Below are positions 19,645 to 28,796 of a stretch of 64,000 nt of DNA, one piece after another; the first letter of the stretch is position 1; each line of letters begins with the position of its first letter. The notes beneath the pieces are model-generated. The model had not been told where the DNA came from and did not search any database. It was given only the letters and a program-made list of their open reading frames with translations. Where the stretch lies: assembly GCA_024280855.1 (NCBI GenBank), contig JAJRPG010000006.1, positions 45,222 through 109,221 on the forward strand, in the 5' to 3' direction. Made by a program: the position numbers and the translations under genes. The DNA comes from Planctomycetota bacterium. Its GTDB lineage: Bacteria > Planctomycetota > Phycisphaerae > UBA1845.

Positions 19645-20637
19645 ATGAATATGCGCGTGCTGTCTGGTGTCCAATCTAACGGGAAATTGCATCTGGGAAA
19701 TTACCTGGGAGCCATGAAGCAGCATATCGAGTTGCAACGTGAAAATGAGTGTTTTTACTTTATCGCGAACTATCACTCGCTTACGACGGTTCAAGACGCC
19801 AAGTTGTTACGCCAGCTTACCGTAGACGTAGCTTTGGACTACCTCGCTTTTGGACTTGACCCGAACAAGGCTAACCTCTTTCGGCAGAGCGACATCCCCG
19901 AAGTGACCGAACTCGCATGGATTCTTTCCACTGTCACAGGAAAAGGGCTGCTTGAACGAGCGACCTCTTACAAAGACAAAATCGCCAAAGAAATTGCACC
20001 GTCAATGGGCTTATTCTGCTATCCTGTACTCATGGCTGCGGATATTTTGATTTATAAGAGCGATATGGTCCCCGTCGGGAAGGATCAGACGCAGCATGTA
20101 GAGATGGCCGCCGACATGGCTGGGCATTTCAATCATGCCTTTGGGTGTGAAATTTTGAAGCTTCCGAAGCTTCGGCTCAACGAAGCCCACGTCGTGCCCG
20201 GGCTGGATGGCCAAAAGATGTCCAAAAGCTATGGCAATACCATTAACCTGTTCGACCCGCCCAAAAAAGTGCGGAAACAGATTATGGGCATCAAAACCGA
20301 CTCGACACCGGTGGAAGACCCAAAAAACCCTGAGACTTGCAACGTTTTTGCCATTTACAAATTGTTAGCTAATGCGGATGAAGTGGCTGCACTCGATGAA
20401 AAATATCGTGGCGGGGGCATGGGATATGGCGAGGCGAAGCAGCAGTTATTTGAAGTCGCGGAACGCGTGCTAGGTCCAGCCCGTGAGCGGCGCGGGGAAT
20501 TAGAAGCGGATACGGATTACGTTGAGGATGTATTGAACACAGCTGCGGGTCGTGCGCGAGCGGTAGCGGGGGAGGTCATGGCTGAGGTGCGTGAGGTGTG
20601 CGGGCTGATGGTCGGAAAGGGTACGCATCGTGGCTAA
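19645..20637 (+). CDS. trpS: Tryptophanyl-tRNA synthetase
   Basis: Charges tRNA-Trp. The class I signature is split as GKLHLGNY (HIGH-like) near the N-terminus and KMSKS near residue 192. Length (330 aa) is normal. GGGAGGT lies just before the first ATG, and a second in-frame ATG 6 nt later is equally plausible. The last 8 bp overlap scpA. It is divergent from kdsC, with about 150 bp between the genes. Confidence 0.96.
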   Translation: MNMRVLSGVQSNGKLHLGNYLGAMKQHIELQRENECFYFIANYHSLTTVQDAKLLRQLTVDVALDYLAFGLDPNKANLFRQSDIPEVTELAWILSTVTGKGLLERATSYKDKIAKEIAPSMGLFCYPVLMAADILIYKSDMVPVGKDQTQHVEMAADMAGHFNHAFGCEILKLPKLRLNEAHVVPGLDGQKMSKSYGNTINLFDPPKKVRKQIMGIKTDSTPVEDPKNPETCNVFAIYKLLANADEVAALDEKYRGGGMGYGEAKQQLFEVAERVLGPARERRGELEADTDYVEDVLNTAAGRARAVAGEVMAEVREVCGLMVGKGTHRG

Positions 20638-21646
20638 TTATAAAGTTACGCTCGATGCCTATCACGGGCCTCTCGATCTCATGCTGTTTTTGATTCAGCG
20701 TGAAGAGGTCGATATCTATGATATTCCCATCGCGAAAATCACCAAAGAGTATATCGAATATGTCGAGGTGATGGAGAAAATTGATCCTGAAATCGTGGGC
20801 GAGTTTCTCATCCTCGCTGCGACGCTCATGGAGATAAAGTCGAGATTATTGCTGCCGGTTCCGCCGCCGGAAGAAGTTGACGATGAGATGATTGACCCTC
20901 GTCTCGAACTTGTTCATCAACTCCTGGAATACAAAAAGTATAAGGAAGCCGCCCGGTCGCTGGAAGATTCTGCGCTTGAGCAAGCCTTGAAACACGCGCG
21001 AAGCCCGGTCCTGCCGCCGCGCGACCCTGATGATGTCGAATTGGATAGCTTGGAAATCTGGGATGTTTTCGATGCTTTCAATCATATATTGGAACAAACG
21101 GGTAAGAGCGAAGCGGTTCATCAAGTTCCGATTGATGACACACCCATTGCACTACATGCCGATGACGTAGTAGATGTGTTGCAGCGGGCTGGTGGCACTT
21201 ATGAGTTTAGTCGCATATTTGCGGGCAGAACTCGGCCTGAGATGATCGGCTTGTTTCTGGCGATGCTGGAACTTATTCGACAAAAACGTATTGTCGTCAA
21301 ACAAGCAACCAATACCTCTGAGATTGTTATTCATCTGTTGGACGCTACGCCGCTAGATGAAATTGATGATCTCGATGCCGAATATAACAACTACGCCGCG
21401 AAGTATGATACCGAAAGTGAATTGGGGAGTGATGAAGAACCAATTGCAGGACCTGTCTCTGACGCTGAAGATCCTGAACGACAAGACGCATCAGCTAGTC
21501 TAGTCGCGGAGAAAACCGTTGATCGAGATTTTATTGAACTCGATAACACACCACATGATGATGAACTAACCTCAACGCCACAAACGCATAAGTCTGAAGT
21601 TGTTAAACCGGACAGCGATGACAATCCAACTGAGGAAAAAGCATGA
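20630..21646 (+). CDS. scpA: Segregation and condensation protein A
   Basis: Kleisin subunit of bacterial SMC condensin. Typical ScpA start (YHGPLDLMLFLIQREEVDIYDI is split across residues 12-33), followed by ITKEYIEYVE, LMEIKSRLLLP, and a C-terminal winged-helix region ending near residue 230. It starts at GTG inside trpS. The last 90 or so residues form an acidic, low-complexity extension (many Asp, Glu, Ser, Thr) beyond the usual end of ScpA. No scpB is adjacent. Confidence 0.9.
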   Translation: MANYKVTLDAYHGPLDLMLFLIQREEVDIYDIPIAKITKEYIEYVEVMEKIDPEIVGEFLILAATLMEIKSRLLLPVPPPEEVDDEMIDPRLELVHQLLEYKKYKEAARSLEDSALEQALKHARSPVLPPRDPDDVELDSLEIWDVFDAFNHILEQTGKSEAVHQVPIDDTPIALHADDVVDVLQRAGGTYEFSRIFAGRTRPEMIGLFLAMLELIRQKRIVVKQATNTSEIVIHLLDATPLDEIDDLDAEYNNYAAKYDTESELGSDEEPIAGPVSDAEDPERQDASASLVAEKTVDRDFIELDNTPHDDELTSTPQTHKSEVVKPDSDDNPTEEKA

Positions 21647-22104
21647 AACCAAGTGAACAATTAGCCAGCCTGTCGATTACGCTTCCAGCCGTGACTAAGC
21701 CTGTGGGCAGTTATGTGCCAGCCATTCGCACGGGAAACCTTATTTTAACCAGTGGGCAGATTCCAATTTGCGACGGCAAGGTTACTTGCAGCGGAAAAGT
21801 TGGGGCTGATGTAACGCTGGAAGAAGCAGCGGAAGCCGCGAAGCTTACCGCGATGAACGGGTTAGCTGCGGCTGCGGATGTAGCTGGGGGGGTTGATAAC
21901 ATTTCGCGCATCGTGCGCGTTGCGGTGTTCGTGAATAGCGCCCCCGGATTCACCGATCAACCCAAAGTGGCTAATGGCGCGAGCGATTTTTACGCCAGCA
22001 TTTTCGGCGAAGCTGGCAAGCATGTTCGCGCAGCTGTAGGTGTCGCGGAGTTGCCGCTTAATGTAGCTGTTGAATTAGAACTTACAGTTGAAACCAAGAG
22101 CTAG
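21643..22104 (+). CDS. RidA/YjgF-family protein
   Basis: The 153-residue product belongs to the Rid family, whose RidA members hydrolyse reactive enamine/imine intermediates. Visible features: VGSYVPAIRTGNLILTSGQIP near the N-terminus, TAMNGLAAAADVAGGVDNISRIVRVAVFV mid-protein (given here by its ends only: residues about 69-97), and the C-terminal VRAAVGVAELPLNVAVELE. The archetypal RidA Arg of 'RxxVxVxxLP' lies in VRAAVGVAELP. The longer N-terminus suggests a Rid subfamily other than classical RidA. The ATG overlaps the scpA stop (ATGA). Confidence 0.85.
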   Translation: MKPSEQLASLSITLPAVTKPVGSYVPAIRTGNLILTSGQIPICDGKVTCSGKVGADVTLEEAAEAAKLTAMNGLAAAADVAGGVDNISRIVRVAVFVNSAPGFTDQPKVANGASDFYASIFGEAGKHVRAAVGVAELPLNVAVELELTVETKS

Positions 22105-22114
22105 CGATTTCTAT

Positions 22115-22247
22115 TGTAGGGCAGCGTCGTAGACCTGCCTTTACCATGGCTTTCGACATCCATTGACATTTGACGGTCTTTGTGCATTCAAATAGTTCAG
22201 GCAGGTCAACCTTTCGTCAGTAAACGAAAGAACGACCGTGCCCTACA
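22115..22247. repeat. MITE-like nested inverted repeat
   Basis: The outer ends TGTAGGGCAGCGTCGT (22115-22130) and ACGACCGTGCCCTACA (22232-22247) are inverted copies with two mismatches. Inside are GACCTGCC (22132-22139)/GGCAGGTC (22200-22207) and a small hairpin CTTTCGT/ACGAAAG (22211-22230). The element lies wholly between ridA and the convergent FG-GAP gene and encodes nothing obvious. This size and shape suit a non-autonomous mobile element or a large palindromic repeat. Confidence 0.6.
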
Positions 22248-22274
22248 TAGTGGTGGATAACATTTTAAGACCAC

Positions 22275-22296
22275 GGGTAAGCTGAATCGCTTACCC
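22275..22296. terminator. Hairpin between convergent genes
   Basis: GGGTAAGC and GCTTACCC form a perfect 8-bp stem around a 6-nt loop, 50 bp from the 3' end of the minus-strand FG-GAP gene. No strong T-run follows on either strand, so a termination role is only suggested. Confidence 0.35.
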
Positions 22297-22346
22297 ATGC
22301 CACCCGAAAAGATTTAGGTTTCGCAGGTGACACGCGGCGGCACTGT

Positions 22347-25046
22347 TCACGGGCCTAACATTAGCCCCTGAAACTCTGCGTAGTCATTGAGGTCGATCTG
22401 GTTGTTGCCGTCGAAGTCGAACTTCATCAGACACGAAAACTCGAATCCGGGTGGTTCGCTTTGGCAGAATTCAAAATCGGCAAGATCAGCTAGGTCTACG
22501 TCCCAGTCCGCGTCGAGATCGCCGGGGATGCCTGGCTGGGGCGCAGCTGCGAAGGGGGCTGCGATGTTGACACGGTAACAGGTCAACCATATTTGATAGT
22601 CCAAAAGCGTAACGGTTCCATCGTCGTCAAGATCGGCTATTGCGTTGTATCGTGGATTGCCCAAGCTACGTCCAAAGGCGGCTAGCAGCACGGCTAAGTC
22701 GTCGCCGTCCACCATTAAATCATCGTCCAAATCACCGCATAGACCATCGCTGGGGACACACACACTTGGCTCACCTAAACATGCGAACCCCGACTCAACC
22801 AGGCATGTAGCCGAGCATCTGTCGTCGTCGACGGTGTCACCGTCGTCGCACTGCTCAGCGCCTTCCATGACACCATCGCCGCAGACGATCGGGGTAATAT
22901 GGAAGACGTACGCCGCGCCGGATTGAAAGGCACTGCTATCGGTCTGGTTGCCATTGACACCCATGGCGTTGCTGCGTTCGCCATACGCTCCGATCACCAC
23001 CGTGTCGCCGGACACCGCCGCCGAGTTGCCAAATCGTTCACCTGCATCAGTATTGGACGCCTTGAGGTAGGCCCGCTGGCTCCAGACGTTGGCATCGTCG
23101 CGGACGAAGACGTACGCCGCGCCGGAATTGACCGCGCTATTGTCGGCATCGTTTCTGTTGACGCCTGTGGCGTTGCTGTCCTCGAACCACGCTCCGATCA
23201 CCACCGTGTCGTCGCACACGTCCACCGAGCGGCCAAAATAGTCACGTGCATCAGTGTTGGAGGCCTTGAGGTAGGCCTGTTGACTCCAGACACCGCCGTC
23301 ACGGACGAAAACATACACCGCGCCGGAACCGTCGACGGTGTTGTCAGCCTGGTTCCCGTTAACGCCCACAGCGTTACTGTCCTCGTGAGCTGCCCCCACC
23401 ACCACCGTGTCGCCGGACACGCTCACCGACCAGCCCAAAAAATCACTTGCATCGGTGTTGGAGGCCTTGAGGTAGGCCTGCTGGCTCCAGACACCGAAGC
23501 GATCGCGGACGAAGACGTACGCCGCGCCGGATCCAAAGGCGGTGTTGTCAGCCTGGTTCCCGTTAACGCCCACGGCGTTACTGTCCTCGTAAGCCACCCC
23601 GACCACCACCGTATCGTCGGATATGGCCACCGAACGGCCAAACTGGTCAAAACTACCAGTGTTGGAGGCCTTGAGGTAGGCCTGCTGGCTCCAGACATCG
23701 AAGCTATCACGGACGAAGATGTACGCCGCGCCGGAATCGACGGCGCTGTTGTCCGTCTGGTTCCCGTTAACGCCCACGTCGTTACTGTCCTCGTAAGCCA
23801 CCCCGACTACCACCGTATCGCCGGACACCGCCACCGACTCGCCAAACCGATCTTTTAGATCTATGTTGGACGCCTTGAGGAAGGCCTGCTGGCTCCAGAC
23901 GCCGCCATCGCGGACGAAGACGTATACCGCGCCAGAATCGACGGCGAAACTGTCCTCTGAAGCCACCCCGACTACTACCGTGTCGCCGGACATGGCTACC
24001 TTACGGCCAAACTGGTCAAAACTACCAGCGTAGGACGCCTTGAGGTAGGCCTGCTGGCTCCAGTCGCCGTCGCCGTCACGGACGAAAACGTACGCCGCGC
24101 CTGAATCGCGGCGGCTGTTGTCGGCCTGGTTCCCGTTGACGCCCGTAGCGTTACTGTCTTCCCAGGGCGCCCCGACCACCACCGTGTCACCGGACATAGC
24201 CACAGATACGCCAAATAAGTCATATTCATCAGTGTTGGACGCCTTGAGGTAGGCCTGCTGAGCGACGGGGTCGATGGTCAGCGGGTAGCGCGCACCGCGC
24301 TCGTCCACGGTCAGTCGCAACCCCGTAGCGTCTGCAATAATACGCGCGGGAAGCTCCCGCTTATCCGCGTCCCAAACTTTTAGCCCGGCGTAGTTTACGA
24401 CAACGCTACCTTGCCCATTCACAAAGCTCACGCCGAGTCCGTCAGCCTGTTCGTTAGCAAGCAAACCGCCACGCACCGCTAACCTGAATTCTAAATGATT
24501 ACTCGCCCCCAATTGGGGGTCGCCCGCTCCTGTTGGCCGACTTGTCAGCGTGAAGCCGTGTTCCAATCCGCTACGATCGTTGACGAACCACTCCTGCAAT
24601 CCGTCGTGCCAGTCATATGTCACTCGATCGTTATCCGCAGTCATGCTTGCTTGGCCATTAATGCTGCGTTGGTGACCGGGGAAGCCGTAGCTTTGCAGTT
24701 CTAATCCCCATTGCCAACTCGCACCGTCTGGCTTAACGAAAAAGCCACGCCCGTCGAAATGGGTTAGCCATTGTTGGCCAGGATTGCGAGCGCGGAATCC
24801 AGCATCCACGGCTACGGCTGCATGGCGATTCTGCTCGTACACCTGGCGGATGCTATTCCAGTCTGAACCGGCTAATCCTTCGGGGACGGCGTCCTCGTTC
24901 TTTTTGGATTCGGTTAGCGTGTCATTTGCACCGGCCGCACTGACGCTCATGCTGGTACTATCAAAGGCATCGCAACTAAAGGGAGCCTTGGCGAAAGATG
25001 GACTCTGAGATACGACGATAGCTACCGCAACAGCCATCACGCGCAC
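22347..25046 (-). CDS. FG-GAP-type beta-propeller repeat protein with DUF4215 Cys repeat and dockerin-like C-terminus
   Basis: The 899-residue product starts at GTG 25046 (AAAAGG about 7 nt upstream) with a short signal peptide (MAVAVAIVVSQSPSFAKA). A non-repetitive N-terminal part of about 260 residues is followed by eight tandem repeats of about 55-66 residues. Their core is WSQQAYLKASNTD...FG.SVA.SGDTVVVGA..EDSNA (elements abbreviated), a FG-GAP/integrin-like propeller. Next comes a Myxococcus-type Cys repeat (CGDGVMEGAEQCDDGD), then two dockerin-like EF pairs (GDLDDDLMVDGDDLAVLLAA; FDFDGNNQIDLNDY). Repeat units are nearly identical in DNA, which implies recent duplication or gene conversion. 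Probably a surface or extracellular protein. Confidence 0.85.
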   Translation of the reverse strand: MRVMAVAVAIVVSQSPSFAKAPFSCDAFDSTSMSVSAAGANDTLTESKKNEDAVPEGLAGSDWNSIRQVYEQNRHAAVAVDAGFRARNPGQQWLTHFDGRGFFVKPDGASWQWGLELQSYGFPGHQRSINGQASMTADNDRVTYDWHDGLQEWFVNDRSGLEHGFTLTSRPTGAGDPQLGASNHLEFRLAVRGGLLANEQADGLGVSFVNGQGSVVVNYAGLKVWDADKRELPARIIADATGLRLTVDERGARYPLTIDPVAQQAYLKASNTDEYDLFGVSVAMSGDTVVVGAPWEDSNATGVNGNQADNSRRDSGAAYVFVRDGDGDWSQQAYLKASYAGSFDQFGRKVAMSGDTVVVGVASEDSFAVDSGAVYVFVRDGGVWSQQAFLKASNIDLKDRFGESVAVSGDTVVVGVAYEDSNDVGVNGNQTDNSAVDSGAAYIFVRDSFDVWSQQAYLKASNTGSFDQFGRSVAISDDTVVVGVAYEDSNAVGVNGNQADNTAFGSGAAYVFVRDRFGVWSQQAYLKASNTDASDFLGWSVSVSGDTVVVGAAHEDSNAVGVNGNQADNTVDGSGAVYVFVRDGGVWSQQAYLKASNTDARDYFGRSVDVCDDTVVIGAWFEDSNATGVNRNDADNSAVNSGAAYVFVRDDANVWSQRAYLKASNTDAGERFGNSAAVSGDTVVIGAYGERSNAMGVNGNQTDSSAFQSGAAYVFHITPIVCGDGVMEGAEQCDDGDTVDDDRCSATCLVESGFACLGEPSVCVPSDGLCGDLDDDLMVDGDDLAVLLAAFGRSLGNPRYNAIADLDDDGTVTLLDYQIWLTCYRVNIAAPFAAAPQPGIPGDLDADWDVDLADLADFEFCQSEPPGFEFSCLMKFDFDGNNQIDLNDYAEFQGLMLGP

Positions 25047-25190
25047 CGCTAAGCCTTTTCTGATTATCCTAATAACCTACCCCTTCCAAACGAGATTCGT
25101 GCTATGTGATCGTCACTAAACAAGAGCCTATAAACTACCAGATTTGGCCTTTATAAGTCAAGAAAATATAGCAAAAGGCGCGTAGGGCCG

Positions 25191-25232
25191 CAGGGTAGGG
25201 CATCCCGATGTAAATCGGGATTGCCTGCCGTC
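25191..25232 (-). repeat. Dispersed palindromic repeat, copy 1
   Basis: Core in this orientation: GGCATCCCGATGTAAATC followed by GGGATTGCCTGCCG. It has a self-complementary ATCCCGAT/ATCGGGAT stem and shares the flank GGGATTGCCTGCCG, inverted, with copies 2 and 3. Confidence 0.7.
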
Positions 25233-25347
25233 TTCGATAACCAATCACTTTCCCAGCACGCCCATCATTTTAATGGGGACAAAACGGTTGGTACATACAT
25301 TTCGCCACTTACATGGTTAAATCATGCGAACTATTATGACGTTCGTT

Positions 25348-25387
25348 ATCGGCAGGCAATCCCAATGTGCATCGAGATGTCCTGCAT
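25348..25387 (+). repeat. Dispersed palindromic repeat, copy 2
   Basis: Contains CGGCAGGCAATCCC (25350-25363), the exact inverse of GGGATTGCCTGCCG at 25217-25230 in copy 1. The stem is degraded here (AATGTGCATCGAGAT). Copies 1 and 2 together bound a unit of about 197 bp with perfect 14-bp inverted motifs. Confidence 0.65.
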
Positions 25388-25428
25388 TACTTGTCATGCG
25401 CCTGAGTGGGCATATAGTATAGTACACT

Positions 25429-27039
25429 ATGGCTTTTCTACGATTTATAGATGATTCAGGTACGCTTCAGTCTCGGTCGCTTGACTCAGAGCAGATTGTG
25501 ATTGGTCGGGCTTCGACTTGCGAGATTATCTTTGATACTGACACCATTTCACGCGAGCATGCACGGATTGATGTGGAAAGCGATGGCCGCTTTCGTATCA
25601 GGGATTTGGGCAGTCGTAATCGCACACTCGTAAATGGTGAGCTGGTGACGGAAACGCTGCTTTCGCCGGGCGATATTTTACGCATCGGTGATCGCGTGCT
25701 TGAGTATCGCGACGATGCGTTGCTAGGGCAGGATTTTAGTCTGGAGTTTCTTACGCCGGATAAGGCGGAGCCACCGAACTGTGAGTGGATCAAGTTGAAA
25801 GCGCCACTTTCGCTTTCGCTCGCTCAAGCCGGGCAGCTTGTGCGCTTGTCTATTGACCAACCATTATTGGCCAGGCCTGAGGACATTGCAGAAGCTGCGC
25901 TGGGGCAACTCATTTTAGAATTACAGGCCGACCGTGGTTTTATCGCGTTGAGCGGCGAGGGGCGCATGGACCTCATTCCATTGGCTAGTCGTGCTTTGAA
26001 AAAAACGCCGGGGGGCTCCTTAACACCGGCTAGCCAATCTTTTGTGTTTGCCCCCCTGTTGCAATCTGTGGCTGGCAGATATCCGAAAACCCCCTCGCAA
26101 ATAAATACTAAGTTGGGGTGTGCGACTGCGGCGGTTGTTGCGCCGCTGACGTTTAGCGGCGAAGTGATCGGCTTGGTGTACATCGACAGGCCTGCCAGTA
26201 AAAAACCTTTTCCCACACAGTCTTTGCAATACTGCATGGCAGCGGCGGCTCATATTGGCACGTTAATCGGAGAGACTTCGCGTAAGCTTACCCGTGTTGC
26301 GGCTAGAGAGGGTGCCGCGTGGGTGACATCTTTAAGGCAGGCCCAACAGGCGGTGCGCGTACCGGTTGTGCCCAGTGAAACTTTCGGTGTTGCGTTGAAG
26401 CAATTTCAAGGTCGCGCGCGTTGCGGCGATTTTATAGAAGTGGTCCACCTGGACGAGCATCGCTGCTGTGCGATTGTCGTAGACGGGGGCGGCCATGGCA
26501 TGACAGGGCTTATGCAGGCCAATGCCATAAAAATGGCACTTAGGTCTGCAGCTGAGGCCAACGAAGATGTTTTCGACGATCCCGCACCACTTTTCACTGC
26601 GTTGAACAGGTCCATCGCCGCTTCCGTCCGGCAGGTTATTCCCGTGTGTTACATTGGACTGGATACGGCTGCGGGGAAGGTGACTTATATCAATGCGGGA
26701 TGTATGCCGCCGCTGCTCATGGTGGCGACGGGGCGGCTGGTGACATTGGATCAGCCTTCGTTGGTGCTGGGTGTTGATCCGACGTATGAGTACAAAGAAA
26801 CGCGCGTCGATTTGCCTGAGTCGTTTCGGATTGTATGCCACACGGACGGCTTTGTAGAATCTACCAGTGTGGCGGGCGAGGCTGTGGGACAGGGAAAATT
26901 GCATGAATTGCTGCTGGACCCTGATTCGTTTATTGCGGCGGATGGTCTCGCGGAAAGGGTGGGGCAATTCTTTACGGCACACATGAGCGGCGCACATCCT
27001 GACGATGATGCCTCAGTTTTGGTGATTAGCCGATCCTAA
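25429..27039 (+). CDS. FHA-GAF-PP2C (SpoIIE/RsbU-type) serine phosphatase
   Basis: The 536-residue cytoplasmic protein has three parts. An FHA domain (about 5-95) has IVIGRASTC, SREHARID and GSRNRTLVNG, the phosphothreonine-binding residues. A GAF-like sensor (about 145-285) follows. A PP2C/SpoIIE phosphatase domain (about 325-535) has the metal Asp motifs CGDFIEVV, VVDGGGHG and HPDDDASVLVI. The fold suggests a phosphatase directed by phospho-Thr binding, perhaps counteracting Hanks-type kinases such as the one at 41.3-43.9 kb. It precedes the GspE/PilB-like gene by about 70 bp, so a role with that secretion or pilus system is possible. Confidence 0.88.
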   Translation: MAFLRFIDDSGTLQSRSLDSEQIVIGRASTCEIIFDTDTISREHARIDVESDGRFRIRDLGSRNRTLVNGELVTETLLSPGDILRIGDRVLEYRDDALLGQDFSLEFLTPDKAEPPNCEWIKLKAPLSLSLAQAGQLVRLSIDQPLLARPEDIAEAALGQLILELQADRGFIALSGEGRMDLIPLASRALKKTPGGSLTPASQSFVFAPLLQSVAGRYPKTPSQINTKLGCATAAVVAPLTFSGEVIGLVYIDRPASKKPFPTQSLQYCMAAAAHIGTLIGETSRKLTRVAAREGAAWVTSLRQAQQAVRVPVVPSETFGVALKQFQGRARCGDFIEVVHLDEHRCCAIVVDGGGHGMTGLMQANAIKMALRSAAEANEDVFDDPAPLFTALNRSIAASVRQVIPVCYIGLDTAAGKVTYINAGCMPPLLMVATGRLVTLDQPSLVLGVDPTYEYKETRVDLPESFRIVCHTDGFVESTSVAGEAVGQGKLHELLLDPDSFIAADGLAERVGQFFTAHMSGAHPDDDASVLVISRS

Positions 27040-27110
27040 AAACGTGGGCTGGTTCATCGGTCGCCCGGTTTGATTTATAAAAAGTTTCATGGTGTATTGA
27101 GTAAGCCATT

Positions 27111-28787
27111 ATGATAGCGGCTGAAGCGGCAGAACAAAGCATTATTGTCAAGCTTTTAGGTGACAAATCATTGACACCTGGGGGATTGGACGCGCTGCGC
27201 CGCGAGTCAGAAGTGAGCGGGGTTCCTTTGGTGGAAACGCTTGCGCAGCATGATCTTGTCAGTGACGCTGACATCGCGGCTTCTTATGCAGAGCAAAATG
27301 GTCTTCGCTTTTTGGATTTAACGCGGCGATTGCCGAGTCGAGGCTGGGTGTTGACGCTGGCTGAGAACGTTGCCCGTTGCAAAGAATGCATTATCTTCGG
27401 CGAAGTTTCTGGTCAGTTAGTTGTGGCTGTGGTTGATCCTTTCGATGCTTCAGTTCGTATCGCTATTTCAGAACGATTTCAGCGCCCTGTGCAATATGTG
27501 GTTAGTCCGCGATATCAAATTCTCGAAGCAATCGATCATATGTATGGTGAAGCTCGCGCGGAAGGTGCGATGCTTCAGCCTATTGCCCCCATTGCCTCGT
27601 CCGTTTCGACCACGACTGGCGCGGACATCAATATCATTTAACAGTTCGATAGTATTGTAGACGAAGCCGTCGATCGTCGTGCTAGTGATATTCATATAGA
27701 GCCTGAGACCGATCGCCTGCGCATTAGGCTGAGAATTGATGGCCGAATGATGGAGGTGAGGGCGTTCCCGCTCGACGTAACTTCTGCGATGATATCCCGT
27801 GTCAAGGTACTGGCACGCTTGGATATTACCGAACGACGGAAGCCTCAGGACGGGCGATTTTCTCATCACAGTTTCGACCAGCAAATTGATGTTCGTGTCG
27901 CAGTCATTCCTACTTCGCGTGGCGAGCGTGTGACGTTGCGTTTGCTTGCACAGGATCGCTCTCGCCTGACACTGGAACATTTGGGCATGGGGAGTGAAAT
28001 CCGGCAGGCGTTCGGGCGACTTATTCATCGGTCGCACGGCATTATTTTGCTGACTGGGCCTACGGGTAGCGGTAAATCCACGACGCTTTATGCCGCGCTG
28101 GAGACTATTAATACCGTCGACAAGCACATTATCACGACGGAAGACCCGGTGGAATATGATATTGGCGGGGTGAATCAGGTGGCGGTTGATGCGGAGTTCG
28201 GCGTGAGTTTTGCGGCTTCGTTGCGCAGCATCCTTCGTCATGACCCGGACGTGATTATGGTGGGTGAGATTCGAGACGAGGAGACTGCGCATCTGGCGCT
28301 GGAAGCTTCGTTGACTGGTCACCTTGTTTTTTCGACGCTGCATACCAACTCAGCGGTGGGAGCGGTTACGCGATTGCTGGATATGGGGTGCGAGTCGTAC
28401 CTTGTAGCTAGTGCCTTAATCGGAGTCATGGCTCAACGTCTCGTTCGTAAAATTTGCGTGCATTGCAAAAAGCCTTATGAGCCTAATCCAACTGAGCGGG
28501 ACATCATGGGCATTCCGAGAGAACGTACCGGCGTAGTGTTGTATCGTGGCATGGGTTGTACACGATGTTTACGCAGTGGCTATTATGACCGCGTTGGCGT
28601 TTACGAATATGTACCCTTTGAATCTGGCGTATCGCGGCTGGTTATGGAAAAAGCGACAACAGAGGAATTGCAAAAATTTGCGGGTGAGCATGGCGCGATC
28701 TCCCTTCGAGACGACGCCCTAGCTAAGGTACGCGAAGGGGTGACGACGCTGGAAGAAGCACTGCGCGTCACCACACTCGAAGCGTAG
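27111..28787 (+). pseudogene. GspE/PilB-type secretion ATPase interrupted by one in-frame TAA
   Basis: Powers type II secretion or type IV pilus assembly. In one frame, codons 1-176 encode the MshEN/T2SSE N-terminal domain, codon 177 is TAA (27639-27641), and the frame resumes with QFDSIVDEAVDRRASDIHIE, the expected family sequence. The rest is intact: Walker A GPTGSGKSTT (about codon 313), Walker B with DPDVIMVGEIRDEET, HLVFSTLHTN, and the zinc tetracysteine CVHC...CTRC. No ATG, GTG or TTG lies between the stop and 27747, and a restart there would lose the SDIHIEP segment. It may be a recent nonsense mutation, stop readthrough or a sequence error. An indel is unlikely, because shifting the frame meets a TAG at once. 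Confidence 0.85.
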
Positions 28788-28796
28788 TCAATTATT

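Larger units (their letters stand above)
25047..25428. other. Intergenic region between divergent genes, occupied by repeats
   Basis: No gene is visible. About 200 bp of this stretch is taken up by two inverted copies of a palindromic repeat (25191-25387) and the segment between them. The remaining flanks presumably hold the divergent promoters, but I cannot place them confidently. Confidence 0.4.

Noticed and set aside
22899-23858. Plus-strand open frame of 319 codons
   Set aside because: It is antisense to the FG-GAP repeat region. Its repetitive sequence mirrors the repeat period, and no family or ribosome site supports it.
27639-27641. Stop codon reassignment of TAA
   Set aside because: Many well-recognised genes in this window (guaB, groES, groEL) end in TAA, so TAA works as a stop.
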